A stretch of 15,557 nucleotides of DNA. Source: Treponema sp. GTDB taxonomy: Bacteria > Spirochaetota > Spirochaetia > Treponematales > Breznakiellaceae. The notes beneath the pieces are model-generated. The model was not told the DNA's origin. It worked only from the letters and a program-made list of their open reading frames with translations, and searched no databases. Shown in pieces: positions 6,657 through 13,947 of the stretch. Position 1 is the first letter of the stretch, and each line of letters begins with the position of its first letter. The stretch spans positions 1 to 15,557 of the forward strand of contig JAIRTS010000024.1 in NCBI GenBank assembly GCA_031254795.1. Direction: 5' to 3'. Position numbers and translations under genes: made by a program.

Positions 6657-8429
6657 ATGAAAATAAAATTAAGCGAGGCGCTTGCCGCTTTCTTGATTTT
6701 TCCTCTTTTTTTTCTCAACGCATGCAATGACGTTGCGTTGGAGGCTGTGGTTTTTTCCCCTCTAAACTCATATGAAATGAACGTATTTCTCGCTGAGAAG
6801 CAGCAGTCCATAGACAACAACCCCATCATCAATAGCGGCGACACGCTTTATCCTTATTTTGTTCATGCGCTCCCGAAAGAATATCCTGATATACAGGGCT
6901 TTCAAGTTTTTCTGCGTCCTGCGGCTATGCTGGCCGCGAGCGGCGTAGTACGGGAGGAAAAACTTGAGTATATGTTCATCCACTCTATAGACGCGACGGA
7001 CGGAGAAGACGTTCCGGCAAGAACAGCGGAAATTTCCAGCGTATATTGGACGGAGAACACGCAGGTTTTTGTTCCGACTGGGCGGACCATGGCATTGCCC
7101 GCGTTTACCCTGCCTGAAACGCTTGACATAGGGCAATACTCCATGATCTTGCGGGTTGTTGGGAAAGACGGCGCGACGCTCTTGTCCACAGAGAAATCGT
7201 TCTACTTTTTAGCTGAGGCTCGTTTTGAGGTCAAAGACCTGCAGATATATCTGCCCGGCCGCTCGGCTGCGGGCATGGCAAAAGCCGGCGCCTGCATTCT
7301 GCTTGAAGTTCCTGTTGTCTGGGATGAACCGCTTGATCCGTATGTCGTGTGGTCTGACGGCGGCAAGATATTCAATGCGGGGAGAATTTTTGAAGGAGCG
7401 AACCGAATATTGTGGAAGGCGCCGGAGATCGCCGGCTTCAAAAATATCAAAGCCACAGTGTTTCCGTTCCCTCCTTTTGAAGAAACTCAGGAAATCAACG
7501 GCGCGACGGGCATAGCCAAAACAGTTTCAATCCCAATAACGATAAAAGAGGCGGGAAGCGAATATTTCGCCGAAAGATCGAATGAGTTCACCCATTGGTA
7601 CGCGCTTCAGGGCGATCTTTTGGACAGAAAAGGCGGAGCGCCTCTGCAACCGCAAAAGGAGACAATCGCTCAATGGGCGCCTGCGGCGTATACATACGGC
7701 CTCTCCATCGGAAATGGCGTGTATCTGATTTCAAAACCGCGACCTGTGGAGGCGGACATGAAGGAAGAATCCGATGGCGGCGATTCGCCGGAAAGCCCTC
7801 CTGCAAGAACGGACAAACTGGAATTCTATCTAAACATCGTGGAAGACGGAGCAATCGTCCGCGCATATTATGATTACGCGATGGACAGCGACAGCCCCGC
7901 GTCTGTAATGGTCGGCGTGGTTTTAAGGGACGGATGGCTGGAATTGCTTTTAAATGCTGGTGAAGAAGATGTGTTGATAAAAAAAGTACGGATGCCGGCA
8001 ATCAAACCCGCAAGCCCGGATGTGGAAGAATTCGATTTAGCCATATTCGGGAAAGAAGAAAACGAAAACCATGATTCTCCCGTTGTCTCCCTGAGCGTCA
8101 CTACACATAAAAATTGGCTATGCGCGGACATTTCCGTGGACATTTTCTTTGAAAAAAATGCGGAAACGCAAACAGAGCCGGTCGCGCTCCCGTATCCTGT
8201 AAGCGGCGCCGCAAATTTTTATTTTGGATCAGGCGGCGGCGTTGCCAGCGTTACCGCCGTTATAAGCGACCTGGGGGTTCTGTTTAACTTGCCCGCCAAG
8301 CAGTATATGCGGCAACTTATACAACAGGTGGCCGCTGTACAGGCTTTGGATCTACAGGAAGCGGATAGCCCCCCCCCCCCCCGAGGTCTAGAGAGGACAC
8401 ACGACGAAAAAACGATGAACGCCATGTAA
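6657..8429 (+). CDS. Large predicted lipoprotein with a switchable C-terminus
   Basis: The N-terminus has a signal peptide and a lipobox LNAC with the acylated Cys at residue 23, so the protein should be anchored in a membrane facing the periplasm or the cell surface. The rest is 590 residues in the frame as given. Residues about 185-290 (PYVVWSDGGKIF, RILWKAPEIAGF) have the look of an Ig-like beta-sandwich. Residues about 390-555 have the alternating character of a LamG/concanavalin-like fold (WLELLLNAG, FYFGSGGG). Both fold suggestions are guesses, and no known family is recognised. A run of 14 C's encodes four prolines at 572-575, after which this frame ends RGLERTHDEKTMNAM. With 13 or 16 C's it would run on to 8608 for about 649 residues. 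No Shine-Dalgarno precedes the ATG. Confidence 0.8.
   Translation: MKIKLSEALAAFLIFPLFFLNACNDVALEAVVFSPLNSYEMNVFLAEKQQSIDNNPIINSGDTLYPYFVHALPKEYPDIQGFQVFLRPAAMLAASGVVREEKLEYMFIHSIDATDGEDVPARTAEISSVYWTENTQVFVPTGRTMALPAFTLPETLDIGQYSMILRVVGKDGATLLSTEKSFYFLAEARFEVKDLQIYLPGRSAAGMAKAGACILLEVPVVWDEPLDPYVVWSDGGKIFNAGRIFEGANRILWKAPEIAGFKNIKATVFPFPPFEETQEINGATGIAKTVSIPITIKEAGSEYFAERSNEFTHWYALQGDLLDRKGGAPLQPQKETIAQWAPAAYTYGLSIGNGVYLISKPRPVEADMKEESDGGDSPESPPARTDKLEFYLNIVEDGAIVRAYYDYAMDSDSPASVMVGVVLRDGWLELLLNAGEEDVLIKKVRMPAIKPASPDVEEFDLAIFGKEENENHDSPVVSLSVTTHKNWLCADISVDIFFEKNAETQTEPVALPYPVSGAANFYFGSGGGVASVTAVISDLGVLFNLPAKQYMRQLIQQVAAVQALDLQEADSPPPPRGLERTHDEKTMNAM
8369..8382 (+). repeat. Poly-C tract (C14) within the lipoprotein gene
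   Basis: Fourteen consecutive C's lie in coding sequence of otherwise average composition. Homopolymers of this length slip during replication and are known contingency loci in spirochaetes, including poly-G tracts of Treponema pallidum. The three reading frames after the tract give three different endings: 15 residues after the prolines (as given, 14 C), 74 residues (13 or 16 C), or Glu-Val and stop (15 C). Confidence 0.9.
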
Positions 8430-8608
8430 CTGGCGATATGATCGCCGATTATATCGCGCCCTTAAACCCCACATTGCTTGCGACCGGCGGACTGGAAAAC
8501 CCGCAACCGGTGGAGGAGGATGAGAATAAGCCCGTCGCCCAAAAGGATGTCTCCACCAACAACGCGCCTGAAGCGATTAACTCCTCAACACATCCAACCG
8601 CTCCATAA
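8381..8608 (+). other. Alternative, longer C-terminal frame of the lipoprotein
   Basis: If the C tract had 13 or 16 bases, the lipoprotein would continue through this frame without a stop for 75 codons to TAA at 8606-8608. The reading includes HVTGDMIADYIAPLNP and LLATGGLENPQP and ends in an acidic, Thr/Asn/Pro-rich tail. Its protein-like composition, and the absence of stops in a region with stops in the other plus-strand frames, suggest that it is the original end of the gene. Its last 32 bases overlap the convergent TPR gene. Confidence 0.6.
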
Positions 8609-9743
8609 TGGGCGTGTTTCTAATATCCTGGCGTTGAAACTCTTCAAGCACTTCAATGGCTTGAGCTTTCTCGCCTAAATTGACTAGACAGTCGGCCAAT
8701 TCAAGGTAAAGCCGGTAATTTTTTGGATCTTGTTGAATGAGACGTCGCAACGATTCGGTTGCCATCGCATATTTGCCCTTGTCTTTGTCCACAAGCGCAA
8801 GTCCAAGCACCGCATAAATATCAAATTCGATATTGAGGGCGCGCTCGTAATACTCAACAGCCATATCATAATTGCAGAGCGCGCGATATGCATCGCCGGC
8901 GCGGGTCAGAATCACCTTGTTGCGGGGATCCTGTTTGAGGATGCGATTCCAATACTCAAGAGAACAAGCGGATTGGTTCAAGCCCCGGTAACAATCCGCC
9001 AACCCAAACAAGGCGTAGAAGTTGTAGGGATCCCGTTCAAGAGCCTGCTCAAAGAACGGAATGCCGCTTTCAAACGTTTTCAGTTTTCGGTGGCAGTTTC
9101 CTATGGACGTAAGCACGCGGATATCCACTTTATTCGGCGCTCCGCCTGGCTGGAGCATTCTTTCCCAATAGGAAAGCGCCTCGCGGTATTCTTTGAAATC
9201 GTAATGGAGATGCCCAAGCCCGATAATGGCGTAGGGGTTGTTTGCCTCCATATCAAGCACCTTCAGATAAATCTCTTTTGAATGTTTAAAATCTTTTACC
9301 TTGCGATAGGCGTCGGCGACCCGCGTTAGAACGGTGATGTTTTTCCCGTCGTGAAGAAGGTACTGTTCCCAAATTTCTATCGCCTTGTGGTACTGGTTTA
9401 GCGCCTTGTAACAATCCGCAAGTCCGAATAGCGCGTAGTTGTTCCCCGGGTGATGGATAAGGCAGCGTTGATAAAAAACAACAGCCTCCCGAAAAGCTCC
9501 CCGCTTGCGAATGGCGTCGCCCATGCCTACAAGCGCGTAATTGTTATACTCGTCAATGGCAAGAATTTTATTGAAGCACTCAATCGCGTCATGGATCTTG
9601 TCTTCTTTTAAAAATTGATACCCTTTTTTCGATAAGTCCGAAATTTCAGTAAGTTCTTGAGCTTCTTTATTCATATCACTCTGTATATCAAATGAACTAT
9701 GCCCTGTATTCTTTAAAATACCATTAGAAATGTCATCTCTCAT
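8577..9743 (-). CDS. Tetratricopeptide-repeat protein
   Basis: A 388-residue protein built of about ten TPR units from residue 35 to the end, a fold that binds other proteins. There is no signal peptide or membrane segment, so it is probably cytosolic. The units show a higher-order pattern: NNYALFGLADCY (101-112) and VLTRVADAYR (138-147) recur as NFYALFGLADCY (241-252) and ILTRAGDAYR (278-287), exactly 140 residues or four TPRs later. Residues 1-34 are polar and without repeats. Its ATG overlaps the stop of the preceding gene (ATGA at 9740-9743), so the two are translated together. The partner is unknown. The 3' end overlaps the alternative tail of the convergent lipoprotein gene. Confidence 0.9.
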   Translation of the reverse strand: MRDDISNGILKNTGHSSFDIQSDMNKEAQELTEISDLSKKGYQFLKEDKIHDAIECFNKILAIDEYNNYALVGMGDAIRKRGAFREAVVFYQRCLIHHPGNNYALFGLADCYKALNQYHKAIEIWEQYLLHDGKNITVLTRVADAYRKVKDFKHSKEIYLKVLDMEANNPYAIIGLGHLHYDFKEYREALSYWERMLQPGGAPNKVDIRVLTSIGNCHRKLKTFESGIPFFEQALERDPYNFYALFGLADCYRGLNQSACSLEYWNRILKQDPRNKVILTRAGDAYRALCNYDMAVEYYERALNIEFDIYAVLGLALVDKDKGKYAMATESLRRLIQQDPKNYRLYLELADCLVNLGEKAQAIEVLEEFQRQDIRNTPIMERLDVLRS

Positions 9744-10081
9744 TTCTGATCCCCTTCATACATTAGTTTTTTTATCACTTCTGATAGCTGTACAACAATA
9801 GCGTCCGCTTTGTTATGATCGGGAGCAATCCAATACATTTTAAGCGCATCCAACAGTTTTCCTTTTGTCCTGTAATAGTCCCCTATTCTGACTAGCCCAT
9901 CGGAATAACCGGTTGTCAAAAAAATTCTTTTCGCCCCTTCAATATCACCGGAATTATAAAGTACATTTCCCTTCCGGTTCAGTGTCACTTTTTGCATGCT
10001 ATTGAGCGCCGCCTTTTCACCGGTCTTTATAAACGCCCATTGATTATTTCCATTTTTATCAAATATTTTACTAAAATTCAT
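9740..10081 (-). CDS. Small protein with TPR-like helices, unknown function
   Basis: From the ATG at 10081 the product is 113 residues, beginning MNFSKIFDKNG. Residues about 35-80 (LNRKGNVLYNSGDIEGAKRI, then GDYYRTKGKLLDALKMYW) look like one or two degenerate TPR helices, related in style to its neighbour. A further ATG at 10102 would add seven residues but lies inside the arm of a hairpin, so I prefer 10081, where GGGA sits six bases upstream. It is coupled by ATGA to the large TPR gene. Paired arrangements of this type suggest that the two proteins act together. No family recognised. Confidence 0.7.
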   Translation of the reverse strand: MNFSKIFDKNGNNQWAFIKTGEKAALNSMQKVTLNRKGNVLYNSGDIEGAKRIFLTTGYSDGLVRIGDYYRTKGKLLDALKMYWIAPDHNKADAIVVQLSEVIKKLMYEGDQK

Positions 10082-10101
10082 GTATCCCAACAACCTCAAC
10101 A

Positions 10102-10132
10102 TAAAAACCTGACAAATTTTGACAGGTTTTTA
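10102..10132 (-). terminator. Hairpin with T-run between rsmD and the TPR operon
   Basis: TAAAAACCTG at 10102-10111 pairs perfectly with CAGGTTTTTA at 10123-10132 around an 11-base loop. Read on the minus strand the stem ends in TTTTTA, as in an intrinsic terminator. It lies downstream of rsmD but only 20 bases before the ATG at 10081. It may therefore end rsmD transcription, act as an attenuator in the leader of the TPR genes, or both. Confidence 0.5.
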
Positions 10133-10187
10133 ATCATATCTCTCTATATTCGAGGAGGACAGCCGCCCCTTGAAGCGGCGTATTCTC

Positions 10188-10193
10188 ATTATA
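10188..10193 (-). promoter_or_regulatory. Possible -10 box for the TPR operon
   Basis: A perfect TATAAT on the minus strand sits just after the rsmD stop codon. There is no well-spaced -35 box, since the upstream sequence is T-rich. Transcription would start near 10181 and give a leader of about 100 bases. That leader holds a GCCGC/GCGGC hairpin (10162-10179) and the T-tailed hairpin at 10102-10132 before the start codon. Confidence 0.35.
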
Positions 10194-10727
10194 TTAACAA
10201 GAAAAAACAAAAAAATCAACAACTGAACGGCCATATTTTTTAGTTCTTTCCAACAGCAAATTGTCTATGGCATAATATAAAAAATCCTCCCGAGGACGAT
10301 GAATTAACAATCGCGCGCCGCTCTTCATAAGCGCGGAATTCGCTATCGCTTTAACTAAGATCCATTTATACTCATAAGGGAATGGCGGATCACAGAAAAT
10401 AACGTCAAAGCTTCGCTTTGCCCGTTGCACGTACAGTTCCGCCGGCATAAACCTGCACCGTATTGACGCCGGCGAGAGGGCGGCATTCCGCAACAATGTC
10501 TTCCGTTTAAGCGGGTCATTTTCCACAGCCTCAATGAAAGACGCGCCGCGTGAGGCGGCCTCCAGCGCAATGACGCCTGAGCCGGAAAAAATGTCAAGAA
10601 AAGAACATCCGTTCAAGTCTCCCAGCGTCGCAAAAATGGACTCCCGCATACGATCCATAGCCGGTCTAATAACGCCGCCGGGCGTCACAACCTGACGTCC
10701 GCATAAACTTCCTCCGGTAACTCGCAT
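10194..10727 (-). CDS. rsmD: 16S rRNA (guanine966-N2)-methyltransferase
   Basis: Methylates G966 of 16S rRNA using S-adenosylmethionine. In 177 residues the N-terminus MRVTGGSLCGRQVVTPGG and RPAMDRMRESIF follow the family pattern (GxxxGRxLxxP, RPTxDRVREALF). The SAM-binding motif I is FLDIFSGSGVIALEAASRGA (43-62), the acidic loop is AVENDP (about 67-72), and the catalytic DPPF is at 113-116. Length is normal. The ATG at 10727 begins at the conserved N-terminal motif, with GGACG about eight bases upstream. It is the last gene of an apparent minus-strand run with nudC and the small gene between, 26 bases from the latter. Confidence 0.93.
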   Translation of the reverse strand: MRVTGGSLCGRQVVTPGGVIRPAMDRMRESIFATLGDLNGCSFLDIFSGSGVIALEAASRGASFIEAVENDPLKRKTLLRNAALSPASIRCRFMPAELYVQRAKRSFDVIFCDPPFPYEYKWILVKAIANSALMKSGARLLIHRPREDFLYYAIDNLLLERTKKYGRSVVDFFVFSC

Positions 10728-10753
10728 AACACGTCCGTTTGAGACAGATCTCC

Positions 10754-11230
10754 CTATAACCCTTTGAGCAGTTCGCTCATCTCGTCCGAACTGACTATGG
10801 GCATCGTTTCAATTCCTTCTTTTTTTGATTTAGAATCATCCGCGATTTTACGGCGGATGGCGCTTTGATTTCGCAAAGTGGAAATCTTGTCTCTTAAAAC
10901 GGACTGGCGCCCAGCGGACATAATATGCCCGGCGAACATTGTGGTGGAAACGCTTAGAAACTGCACTAAAATCTGAGAAAATTGCCATTCTGTTTCTGAA
11001 AAATTGTCGAGCTGCTCGTCTCTTCCCATAATATACGTATCTTCGCTCAGCGCTTTTATTAAAACTTCAAGTATTTTATCTATGAATTCCATGTCATCAA
11101 CGCTCTTGTCAAGAAACAAATCAGCCGGTATATCAAGCGCAAGAATATCCTGCAATATCTGTATTCTGGAGTGGAGGATATACAATGTATCCTCAAAATT
11201 GATCGGCTTATTCTCTACGTTTTTTTTCAT
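10754..11230 (-). CDS. Helical protein with a CheY-docking-like C-terminal peptide, unknown function
   Basis: From the ATG at 11230 (158 residues, beginning MKKNVENKP; GGAG two bases upstream) the product is predicted to be almost wholly alpha-helical and soluble. I do not recognise the body. The last residues, SSDEMSELLKGL, resemble the CheY-binding tail of CheZ (SQDQVDDLLDSLGF) and the N-terminal FliM motif (LSQDEIDALL). This hints at binding CheY-P or a related response regulator. No CheZ catalytic pattern is evident, so this is a motif-level suggestion. An upstream ATG at 11296 would add 22 residues overlapping the nudC end and looks less likely. It is 26 bases downstream of nudC and 26 bases upstream of rsmD. 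Confidence 0.65.
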   Translation of the reverse strand: MKKNVENKPINFEDTLYILHSRIQILQDILALDIPADLFLDKSVDDMEFIDKILEVLIKALSEDTYIMGRDEQLDNFSETEWQFSQILVQFLSVSTTMFAGHIMSAGRQSVLRDKISTLRNQSAIRRKIADDSKSKKEGIETMPIVSSDEMSELLKGL

Positions 11231-11256
11231 TCTCCAAAAACACCCGCTGAACCGCG

Positions 11257-12042
11257 CTAAAGGTTCCCCCGGCAAAGCCACTGGTCGATGAGCCACCGGG
11301 CAACCGAGCCGTTGCCCGGCAGTTCCGGCAATCCGTCCCTTCTAAACCAACGCGCGTCCTCTATTTCAACGCCATCCGGACGTAAAATCCCTCCCGCGCG
11401 CCGCGCCGTCCATCCTGTCATAAGGGAGCAGGGAAACGGCCACGGTTGCGATATCTTATAACAAATATCGTTTACTTTCAAGCCCGTTTCTTCCCATATT
11501 TCCCTCTCAACCGTCTGTTCAAGGCTTTCTCCAGCTTCATTAAAACCGGCTGTCAAACTGTATACGCCCGCGTTGAATTTAGCGTTGTGCGACAGCAGTA
11601 TCTCATCTTCGTCATTGGTGACAAGCGCTATGATGGCAGGCGCTATGCGCGGGTATTCAACTCGCCCGCAATGGGAGCAGACGCGAGCCATTTCAATTTG
11701 CGAATCGGCGTTCTTGTTTCCACAGACCCCGCAATAGACCGACTCTCTCCTCCACTGCGCTATATGAAACGCCCTTATCACCCGCTCCGCGTCTTCAGAA
11801 CGTATTAACGAAAGAACCTGTCTCACAGGCGTTCGGCGCCAGCCTTCCGGCAACACGGCGCCTGAAGGCGCGTCGCCGATTCTTATACGTGGTTGATTAG
11901 GCGAAAGCGAAGGGATGTCAATAAACTGTACGGAAAAATTAACATCGGCAAGTGGAATTCCCAAAGAAAACAGAACTTCAGAAGCTTCTACAGGCATAAG
12001 CATCATGGCATCTTGAAAAAGATATACCCTATCGCCTAACAT
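11257..12042 (-). CDS. nudC: NADH/NAD+ diphosphatase of the Nudix family
   Basis: Hydrolyses NAD(H) to NMN(H) and AMP; members also remove NAD caps from RNA. The 261 residues show the complete NudC arrangement. There is an N-terminal domain to about residue 95, then a zinc ribbon with C104, C107, C122 and C125 (YCGVCG ... VCSHCG). The Nudix box runs from about 166 to 188 (GFNEAGE, then REIWEETGL), and the family-specific SQPWPFPCSLM is at 198-208. All the acidic Nudix residues are present. The start at 12042 has GAGGGAAA immediately upstream. It follows the tRNA gene by 56 bases with no terminator between, so it may be transcribed from the strong tRNA promoter. Confidence 0.95.
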   Translation of the reverse strand: MLGDRVYLFQDAMMLMPVEASEVLFSLGIPLADVNFSVQFIDIPSLSPNQPRIRIGDAPSGAVLPEGWRRTPVRQVLSLIRSEDAERVIRAFHIAQWRRESVYCGVCGNKNADSQIEMARVCSHCGRVEYPRIAPAIIALVTNDEDEILLSHNAKFNAGVYSLTAGFNEAGESLEQTVEREIWEETGLKVNDICYKISQPWPFPCSLMTGWTARRAGGILRPDGVEIEDARWFRRDGLPELPGNGSVARWLIDQWLCRGNL

Positions 12043-12061
12043 TTTCCCTCAAGCCGCGACA

Positions 12062-12076
12062 ATCATCTATGATGAT
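12062..12076. repeat. Small perfect palindrome upstream of nudC
   Basis: ATCATC-TAT-GATGAT has six-base arms around three bases, lying 20-34 bases before the nudC ATG in the tRNA-nudC spacer. It has no T-run, so it is not an obvious terminator. It could be a protein-binding site, an RNA-processing hairpin, or chance. Confidence 0.3.
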
Positions 12077-12098
12077 GTATACGGCAACATGCATCTAG

Positions 12099-12171
12099 TA
12101 GCGGCAATTGGACTTGAACCAATGACCTAACGGATATGAGCCGTTTGCTCTACCGGCTGAGCTATACCGCC
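12099..12171 (-). tRNA. tRNA with CAU anticodon (elongator Met, or Ile2)
   Basis: A complete 73-base cloverleaf on the minus strand. The acceptor stem is GGCGGTA/TGCCGCT with two G-U pairs, the D arm is GCTC...GAGC, the anticodon stem is AACGG/CCGTT around the loop CTCATAT, and the T arm is ATTGG-TTCAAGT-CCAAT. The discriminator is A, and CCA is not encoded. It lacks the initiator features (unpaired first base pair, GGG/CCC anticodon stem), so it is either elongator tRNA-Met or the tRNA-Ile whose C34 is converted to lysidine. I cannot separate these with certainty; Met is the default. Confidence 0.93.
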
Positions 12172-12182
12172 ATTACATAATA

Positions 12183-12211
12183 ATACTAACGTTAAAACGC
12201 GTTTTTGTCAA
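12183..12211 (-). promoter_or_regulatory. tRNA promoter
   Basis: On the minus strand a perfect TTGACA (12206-12211) and TAGTAT (12183-12188) are separated by 17 bases. Transcription would start near 12176, five bases before the mature tRNA 5' end. Confidence 0.75.
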
Positions 12212-12282
12212 GAGGTCTTTACAGTTAATTTTAAAGTACAAGGGCGGCGCGGCGCTTCTGGCGGTGGCGCAGTTTTCCCGCT

Positions 12283-12310
12283 TTAACAATAATCGACAGT
12301 GTGCTATACT
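12283..12310 (+). promoter_or_regulatory. Promoter of the nucleotide-sugar dehydratase gene
   Basis: TTAACA at 12283-12288 and TATACT at 12305-12310 are 16 bases apart. The predicted start near 12317 leaves a leader of about 128 bases before the ATG at 12445. It is divergent from the tRNA promoter. Confidence 0.5.
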
Positions 12311-12371
12311 GGGTGTTGCCGGTGGAAAACAGCCGGACACTTTTTGCATAATACAAAACAAGAAAAGCGCG

Positions 12372-12434
12372 ATGGTGGAACTCCTGCGACTCATACACGA
12401 CGCGGGAAAGGATCGCCGCCATGCTCCTGTTTGA
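12372..12434 (+). CDS. Possible 20-codon leader ORF
   Basis: ATG GTG GAA at 12372 opens a 20-codon frame, ending in TGA at 12432-12434 inside the Shine-Dalgarno region of the next gene. A purine-rich AAGAAAAG lies about four bases upstream. An even shorter frame, MLLFEG (12421-12441), ends three bases before the dehydratase ATG. Either could couple ribosome arrival to the downstream start, but no amino-acid bias points to attenuation, and both may be chance. Confidence 0.25.
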   Translation: MVELLRLIHDAGKDRRHAPV

Positions 12435-12444
12435 AGGATAAAAA

Positions 12445-13947
12445 ATGAGTGGACGGATATACATCATAGGCGCCGGGTTTGCAGGGCAGACTCTGGCATC
12501 TGAAATCCGCAAGAAGGCGGTTTTTGGTGAAATCGCCGCCTTTCTGGATGATGACGCTGAAAAAATAGGGCGGAAGATCGACACTGTTCCTGTCTTGGGA
12601 CCCATTCAGGATGTGGCGCGTCTTTTAGGCATGCAGGCGGGCGATGAGGCTGTCATCGCCATGCCAAGCGCCTCTCGCGAGTACCTCAAGAATTTGTACG
12701 CCATTCTAAAAAACGTCGGCTTTCAAAAAATTCGGATACTGCCGTCCGTGTCTCAAATCATTGAAGGAGACGCCCACCTCATCCAGACTCGTTCCATAGA
12801 CCCGCAGGACCTGCTGGGGCGGACGCCTGTTGCGGTTCACCTGAAAGAAAGCCTCGCGTACCTGCGTGACAAGCGGGTGCTTGTCACGGGCGCGGGCGGC
12901 TCAATCGGCGGCGAACTCTGCCGTCAGCTTCTTTCCGGCGGAGCGGAACGGCTCTACCTGTTTGGCCACGGAGAGAACTCCATCTACCAGATCGACAAAG
13001 AGTTGCGGGTTTTACAGGAGGAAGGGATAGGGGAGAAGGCGTCCATCGTGCCTATCATAGGAGACCTTAAAGACGGCGCGTACATGCATTACCTGCTTCC
13101 ACGGCTCAGGGCCGATGTTGTGTTCCACACTGCGGCGTACAAACATGTGCCTCTCATGGAAGACAATCCTGTCGCCGCCATCGAAAACAATCTTTTCGGC
13201 ACGAAAAATCTTGTGGAGGCGGCCCGCGACTGCGGCGTCAAACGTTTCGTGCATATTACCACGGATAAGGCCGTGTACCCGGTGTCGGTGTACGGCGTTT
13301 CCAAGCGCCTGTGCGAGCGGCTTGTGCTGGAGGAGGCGGAGCGGAGGGACGGCGCCCCCGGAGCCGCCGCGCCCAATTTTATGGTGGTTCGTTTTGGCAA
13401 TGTGCTTGGTTCGCGGGGGTCGGCGATTCCGCTTTTTGAGAAGCAGATCGCAAAGGGCGGTCCCGTAACCGTAACCCACCCGGATATGAGGCGGTGGTTT
13501 ATGACCATTCCAGAAGCCTGCTCCCTCGTCTTAAAGGCGGGCGGAGTCGGCGAAAACGGCGGACTATACCTTCTTGACATGGGCGAGCCAGTCTTCATCC
13601 GCGATCTTGCCGAACAACTCATCAGATTTTACGGTTTTGAACCCAACAAGGACATTAAAATTGAATACGTGGGACTCCGCTCCGGCGAACGGCTTGACGA
13701 AAAGCTCTGGTCAGAAAACGAATCGCCGGTTCAGACGGATCACAGCCGCATTTTGCGCCTTGAGTGGAAAACGCCACCGCAGGCACCCAGACTGAACTTG
13801 CGCTCGCTTATGGAGAAACTGTCGCCCATCTGCCGCTTTGATCCGGCGCAACCGGATGTTTACCGCGACAGCGAGCGGCTGCGTTTCCTGCTTGCGGAGG
13901 CGTTGCCAAGCTACGCCCACGCCATTACAAATCCACATCTATCGTGA
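12445..13947 (+). CDS. FlaA1/CapD-type UDP-sugar 4,6-dehydratase, soluble form
   Basis: A nucleotide-sugar dehydratase of the UDP-GlcNAc 4,6-dehydratase family, supplying modified sugars for surface polysaccharide, LPS-like glycan or flagellin glycosylation. Its 500 residues start directly with a Rossmann-like domain (GAGFAG at 9-14, as in the CoA-binding-like part of large CapD/PglF/WbpM proteins). The usual four N-terminal membrane helices are absent. The extended SDR domain follows: TGAGGSIGGELCRQL (148-162), AAYKHVPLMEDNP (230-242), ITTDKAV (271-277), Y283GVSK287, and RFGNVLGSRGSAIP (316-329). GAAGGA-type SD GAAGGA sits six bases before the ATG, and no upstream start extends the frame into a membrane region. 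The last 23 bases overlap the convergent metallo-hydrolase gene. Substrate specificity is inferred from the family only. Confidence 0.88.
   Translation: MSGRIYIIGAGFAGQTLASEIRKKAVFGEIAAFLDDDAEKIGRKIDTVPVLGPIQDVARLLGMQAGDEAVIAMPSASREYLKNLYAILKNVGFQKIRILPSVSQIIEGDAHLIQTRSIDPQDLLGRTPVAVHLKESLAYLRDKRVLVTGAGGSIGGELCRQLLSGGAERLYLFGHGENSIYQIDKELRVLQEEGIGEKASIVPIIGDLKDGAYMHYLLPRLRADVVFHTAAYKHVPLMEDNPVAAIENNLFGTKNLVEAARDCGVKRFVHITTDKAVYPVSVYGVSKRLCERLVLEEAERRDGAPGAAAPNFMVVRFGNVLGSRGSAIPLFEKQIAKGGPVTVTHPDMRRWFMTIPEACSLVLKAGGVGENGGLYLLDMGEPVFIRDLAEQLIRFYGFEPNKDIKIEYVGLRSGERLDEKLWSENESPVQTDHSRILRLEWKTPPQAPRLNLRSLMEKLSPICRFDPAQPDVYRDSERLRFLLAEALPSYAHAITNPHLS

Noticed and set aside
7588..8001. 137-codon minus-strand open frame inside the lipoprotein gene
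   Set aside because: No start signals, antisense composition, and the plus-strand frame has a signal peptide and continues on both sides.
12312..12348. Hairpin followed by TTTTT in the dehydratase leader, as an attenuator
   Set aside because: The left arm lies upstream of the predicted transcription start near 12317, so the stem would not form in that mRNA. The stem is also short and bulged.
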